From Magicicada septendecula (taxonomy: Eukaryota > Arthropoda > Insecta > Hemiptera > Cicadidae): a DNA stretch of 64,000 bases. Positions within the stretch are counted from its first letter, which is position 1; each line of letters begins with the position of its first letter. A program made the translations under genes and the position numbers. Below the pieces are notes generated by a model, which saw only the letters and a list, made by a program, of their open reading frames with translations, did not search any database and was not told the DNA's origin. Below, piece after piece: positions 59,350 through 64,000 of the stretch. The DNA is taken from contig CM068373.1 in the NCBI GenBank assembly GCA_034769895.1, positions 201,604,134 through 201,668,133 on the forward strand, given 5' to 3'.

Positions 59350-60054
59350 ATGATAATGAGGTGTTTGAGTGTATTGAGTCAGAAAGAAAGTATTTTTGTA
59401 CAAGGGATGCAGGGGGTAGAATTTTATTTTGGTGTTGTGTTAGGGGGTGAAGAAAAGTCTTCACGTATTTTTTATAAGGACAAGAGTTCCTTCAATTTAT
59501 ATTTAGGAGACGATAGGTCTACAAATAAAGTTTCTTGGTGTTTTTGTGTACCTAATAAGTGGTGCAGAAATTTTAAGTTAGGGACCCCTGCATATTTGGA
59601 GAGAGAGAGTGTATTTTGGTGTTATGGAGAGAAATGTATTAAGAAAGAAAGTATAGAGAGATATTGTGAGAAAAAGAAAGTAATAAAATTTTTTAAAGTA
59701 AATAGAAAGTACAGAGAATTGGTAGAGAGGTTAGGCATAGATGTGGTATATGAAAATAATGAATACTTACCTTACAGTAACAATGATATTGGAATAACAA
59801 TAAATGATGAGAATAATGGTATTCCATTATTCTTACCTGTGGTAGAAAATTATGAGGACAATTACAAAATGAAAAACCAAAGTATAACATATGATATTAC
59901 TGAGATAAACGGAACCCTACTCGATCGTGACTTGATACATTTATTGGATAGTTGTCTGATATATGAATATAATATTTCTAATCATAAAATTTATTTATTA
60001 AAAAATAAATTCAATAGACCTAAGATTCGGATGTTATTCAACGATGGAGGGTAG
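59350..60054 (+). CDS. ORF2, unit 13
   Basis: Protein identical to units 11 and 12. The copy of unit 14 lies outside the window. Confidence 0.45.
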   Translation: MIMRCLSVLSQKESIFVQGMQGVEFYFGVVLGGEEKSSRIFYKDKSSFNLYLGDDRSTNKVSWCFCVPNKWCRNFKLGTPAYLERESVFWCYGEKCIKKESIERYCEKKKVIKFFKVNRKYRELVERLGIDVVYENNEYLPYSNNDIGITINDENNGIPLFLPVVENYEDNYKMKNQSITYDITEINGTLLDRDLIHLLDSCLIYEYNISNHKIYLLKNKFNRPKIRMLFNDGG

Positions 60055-61956
60055 AGTGTTTCAATTGTGTAATGAACATTAAATATATGTGAAAAGTGGT
60101 ATTGAATTGGACTGCATATGGACTGAGTTTGATAAATAACAAAATAATGAGTTGGAGTGTATATTTTTCACTGTTTTATATGTATTTATATATCAATGTA
60201 TTTATGTATTTTTGATGTTGTATTACAGGTATATTTTGTGTACCCTAGTTATGATGTATTTTAATAATTAACATGTTTTGTTTAATTAAACTTGTTTAAA
60301 CAAATGAATAATATTTAAAGGTCAAATATTGAATTAAAATAGTACAAAAAAAGTTGTGCTACCTTTATAACAGAAGTAAATTATTAATTAATAGAAAGTT
60401 TTTAATGAAGTTCAATTATTATTTACTTTGTAATGAAGGTAATTACTAATGAATAATAATGTAATAAGTAAGAATATATATATTTGAATTTTGAGAGGTA
60501 TTGTTATGAGTAGGTGAGAGATGAATTTTATAAGACAAATGTCAATGATTACAGCAAGGTAGAATATTAAACAGGGATAGAGCCTGGGTATAAATAGAAG
60601 CAGGTGAGTTATTTAATTGAAGTTAATGGGAGTTAGATAGTTAAGAATTTTGAAGTAAATAATACAAAGAGAATTATTAGATATTTAGGGACACAGTAGT
60701 TATTGATTATTTGTAGAGGTAAATAAAGTAAAGGTATAAACATATATTTGTTATTGATGATATTTTGTAGTGGGGGTGAGGTGATAAGGAGTAGCCAACT
60801 TATAGTGTTGTGGCAGGTAATAGCGTAGTTTAAGGGAGTGTTTGCCGAATTATTTGGAAGGGCAAAATATTATGAGTGAATATAGCCAGTTAGGGAACAC
60901 CCATCTCTGTGCAAAGACGAGCGGTGCCATAGGATTTAATTGAATTTAGTAAAGGTGTTTATAATTGAGATATTGGTGTCATGATAGGTAAATATGGTTG
61001 TCAGTTAGAAGAAAGGAGAGTAAGATTATAATAAGTAAAGGCATAGTGAATATAGGAGTCATCCAGACTAAACAGTGATAGAAGGTGAAAGGTTAGGTAG
61101 TTAGGTAGGTAGAAGGTTCAGAATATAAAGGAAATAAAATAATAATAATATTATAATAATAATAATATGAATATTAATAATAAATGTGAAATAATATTAT
61201 AATAGTTGATGTCTAATTAATGAATTAATTAATTGTAAATTTTATGATTTAAATGCAATTTTAAATAGAATATGAAAATTTTAATGCAAATCTTAATCAA
61301 GTTTAAATATGTAATTACAAAACTATTTCAATGTATTACTGTATTAATATTAATGTATCAGTGTTAATTATCAATGTATTATCATGTATTATGTATTTAT
61401 GTTATGAAATTTTAACATAATTTATGGAAATTATGTGTATGAAGGGATAAATATAATTGGTGCTGTTAATACCAACTATTACCTGTTAATAATAATAATA
61501 ATTTTAATTTAACCATTCAGTAACATTTATGAATAAATAATACCATACAGATTTATTAATTATTTTGTTTTTCTATAATTTGTTTTTCTCCATGTTTGGG
61601 AGATTTATATGGGAATTTTCATATTTTCAGTAATATAATCCTTTTTATATCAATATGTTTCTTTTGTAATTATAATAATTATAAAATGGAAAGAGTTAAA
61701 TATTATCGATGGGAATCGAAACAATTTATTAATTCAGGGTAGTCCATAATGAGAAGGGAAATTCTATATAATTCTTGTGAGTTACGTTTTTAGTAGTATA
61801 TTTTTAGTACTATATTTTAGTAGTATATCAAGCAAACCCAGTGCTTATTAGCACAAACCAGCACCTAGCTAAGGGGAACCAGATCAGTTAAGGATAGAGT
61901 GATTTACCAAGTCACTATTTTGAGATTTTTCGTTTATTGTTTCAGTGTTTGGTGAT

Positions 61957-63235
61957 ATGACAGCAGTCCTGAGCTGGCCAGCGCGTCAGAGCAGGGGCGT
62001 TACGCGCCTAAGTGGCCTTATGGTGTTGGGATCTCGAAGGAGAAGTCCAGTAAGGTCATGTAGGTACTGTCATCATCATCAGACCACGGGTGAGTTATTG
62101 TTTTCTTTTATATAAATTGTAAGGGGGTTGTGGCAACCTATCCTGGCTGATCCCTTTAGGAAGTATGAAAGGGTCAATGAAAGTTTTTATGCTTCGGCAC
62201 AAAATCTTTTATTGAGGGGGTTTTGTAATGGTACAATTATGGTACAATTTTTAATCAACCTAAATATGGTATAAAAAACCATAAATATTGTATTCCTTCA
62301 TTTGTAGTAATTTGGTCAAAATTAAATAAACATTTAATAACCTTTATAAATATACCGTGAGTGGACTATATAAATATTTGCCAGGATTCTGACTGTTTCA
62401 TACCAAAAAACGTGAAGCCCAGCAAAAAACTGTATGTTGTTTATTGAGATAAAAGCGACGATCCTTGATTACGTCAGCAACGAAGAATGTCTTGATGAAA
62501 CTGTCAACAACCAAACAATAGACGAGTGATGTAGATTCACCCCACCTCGGAAATATGGAACAAAGAATCTGTGTCATTTCAACAGGGAACGTGATCGCAG
62601 CCGGCCGGCAACTCTTTCACGAAGAGTGAATTTTAACTTTCACACCACTAAAAGTAGTTAATTAACTATTTAGAAACAGTGCTGTAAATCTACAACTACA
62701 AGATGTGACCGGTAACGTAAACGGTAAACTCGCGGTGTGCGTAGTTTTACCGAACGAACAACTGCTACAGATTTGGTGAGAACGTTCCAAACATTTTTTT
62801 TTTTCAAAATCAAAATTCAATACATAATGACCAATTCTAATCAAAAACTTAAAATATGAGCTCATTAAATTAAAATTAAAATAATAAATTGTACCAGTGT
62901 GAGAGAGAGAGAGAGAGAGTGATATAAATTATGCTGGGTTGTGCGACAAAGATATTCATATATTCAATCTATTACTATATAATCTTTATATCATACGTAA
63001 TATTTACATGTTTCATAAATACATGTCATGATTTTGGAGGATAAAATTGTTTTGCAAACGCCAGTGGCGTAATATGTGGGTTCGAGTCATTTTTCAATAT
63101 GCATTAATATTCAAGGTACATACTAATAAAAGTAATTTATACATGATATTTTGTGTATGTTTTATTTCAGGTAGGCTATTTCACAAACATGGTTCGTGTT
63201 GCACGAACCCTGGCCCGAAACGTAAATTTGTGTAA
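61957..63235 (+). CDS. Two-exon Cys/His-rich frame, unit 14
   Basis: Spliced frame open and complete although the unit itself is cut by the window edge. Confidence 0.32.
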
Positions 63236-63562
63236 TGTTGTCAAATTGTACAACATGGCGTCCGGTTGAAAAAGTGATAGTCATTTACTAGTACATACAA
63301 AAGTACAATTTTTATGGTAACTAATTAAACGATAAAAAGCTAGTAGTTACAGATTGCGCCCGTAATAACAGGGACGAGTAGTTATAGATGGCGCGTGCCG
63401 TCCAGGGACTCGACATAAAATATAATTTTATGTAGAGTATACCTACCGGTATGTGAAATAACTACCTGAGGTAATAGTGTTAAAGTACGTAACACGTGCG
63501 CAAGGTAAGGTTAACATTTTAGGTTATAAACATATATGTTTTAGTAACATAAAATTGCAAGT

Positions 63563-63964
63563 ATGAGTAATAAGTATAATATTGCAATAGAAATCAGTAC
63601 CGCTGATGTAAATTTAACTAGTGAAATGGATGTTCAGCCAACTCAAACAAGTCCGATTGACGAAGCAGATACACCTGTATCTGTTGTATATGTAGAAGCA
63701 GAGAAGGTCTCTACATCCATGTCAGTTAGTCCAGAAATTAAATCAGATAGTACTGCTGCTATGATGCAGCTCTTATTAAACAAATTTGATGAAAAATTTA
63801 CAAATTTGAATGACAAATTTGATAGTATTGATATCAAGTTCAATGAACTAAAAAATGAAATTAAAATAGGTCACGAGAAGCTCGTTAAGCAGTTTGACAA
63901 GGTCATCACAAAATTAGACAAGAGTTTAAGTCAATTAGAAACCCAGAAGGTAAATAGTACCTAG
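63563..63964 (+). CDS. ORF1, truncated at codon 134, unit 14
   Basis: The last complete frame in the window; same protein as units 11-13. Confidence 0.38.
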   Translation: MSNKYNIAIEISTADVNLTSEMDVQPTQTSPIDEADTPVSVVYVEAEKVSTSMSVSPEIKSDSTAAMMQLLLNKFDEKFTNLNDKFDSIDIKFNELKNEIKIGHEKLVKQFDKVITKLDKSLSQLETQKVNST

Positions 63965-64000
63965 AAAAATGAAGTACTGACTAATAGAATAAACAACAAT

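Larger units (their letters stand above)
56679..61372 (+). repeat. Unit 13, lineage C, 4694 bp
   Basis: Same length as units 11 and 12, and apparently identical to unit 12 and to the visible part of unit 14 by eye. Confidence 0.96.
1..64000 (+). repeat. Megasatellite array, ~4.7-kb unit, 13.56 copies
   Basis: The same unit recurs head to tail with no interruption, insertion or inversion. Start points, set at an AATGTATTATCATG landmark, are 1, 4727, 9467, 14207, 18947, 23667, 28392, 33114, 37840, 42565, 47291, 51985, 56679 and 61373. Spacing falls stepwise from 4740 to 4694 bp. Differences between units are scattered substitutions, microsatellite slippage and one net 27-bp deletion. The array extends beyond both window ends. 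Each unit carries the same reading frames on the + strand, so this is a gene-bearing repeat rather than a simple satellite. That it is one tandem array is seen directly; its chromosomal setting and function are unknown. Confidence 0.98.
61373..64000 (+). repeat. Unit 14, lineage C, partial (2628 bp)
   Basis: Cut by the window edge shortly after the ORF1 TAG at 63962-63964. It contains the small two-exon frame, the promoter-like region and truncated ORF1. ORF2 is outside the window. Confidence 0.96.

Noticed and set aside
1..64000. CRISPR array, rDNA, histone or 5S cluster as explanation for the periodicity
   Set aside because: The unit is 4.7 kb with no spacer/repeat alternation, and no rRNA, histone or 5S sequence is recognisable.
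1..64000. Integrated parvovirus-like genome copies (similar unit length)
   Set aside because: Frames are short (at most 234 aa), with no helicase or capsid-like protein and no terminal hairpins of the expected size.

Overview
The whole 64 kb window is one head-to-tail tandem array. A unit of about 4.7 kb, AT-rich and all in the same orientation, is present as 13 complete copies plus the first 2.6 kb of a fourteenth. The array runs off both ends, so neither flank nor total copy number is visible. Unit lengths by position are 4726, then 4740 x3, then 4720-4726 x6, then 4694 x3, and the copies differ by few substitutions and small indels. No rRNA, histone, tRNA, snRNA, CRISPR, reverse transcriptase, integrase or transposase was recognised. 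The source looks eukaryotic, most likely an AT-rich invertebrate animal: TATA boxes, GT-AG splice signals, microsatellites, and CpG-containing segments that have not decayed inside the repeat. This is inference; I cannot name the species.

Layout of one unit, using unit 1: 1-573 AT-rich non-coding DNA; 574-717 a GC-richer putative exon with good acceptor and donor sites; 718-1801 a putative intron holding two TATA boxes, a dense cluster of inverted repeats and a GA microsatellite; 1802-1866 a putative second exon; 1867-2193 an upstream region with a 35-bp imperfect duplication and a strong hairpin; 2194-2784 ORF1 (196 aa, coiled coil); 2702-3406 ORF2 (234 aa, Cys/Trp-rich, unrecognised), overlapping ORF1 in the +1 frame; 3407-4726 AT-rich DNA with two adjacent 12-bp palindromes and TAA/TTAA microsatellites.

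Array structure: units 1-4 form lineage A (ORF1 full length). Units 5-8 and 10 form lineage B (ORF1 ended at codon 134 by TAG). Units 11-14 form lineage C (the same TAG plus a net 27-bp deletion; the visible complete units share one length). Unit 9 is a mosaic with an A-like core in B-like flanks. Units 8 and 10 share private variants although unit 9 lies between them. This is the pattern expected from unequal exchange and gene conversion in a homogenising megasatellite.

No function can be assigned with confidence. The most interesting candidates are a two-exon 65-aa Cys/His-rich reading frame open in every copy, and the ORF1/ORF2 pair, which may be a broken or frameshifted single gene of retroelement-Gag-like or ampliconic type.
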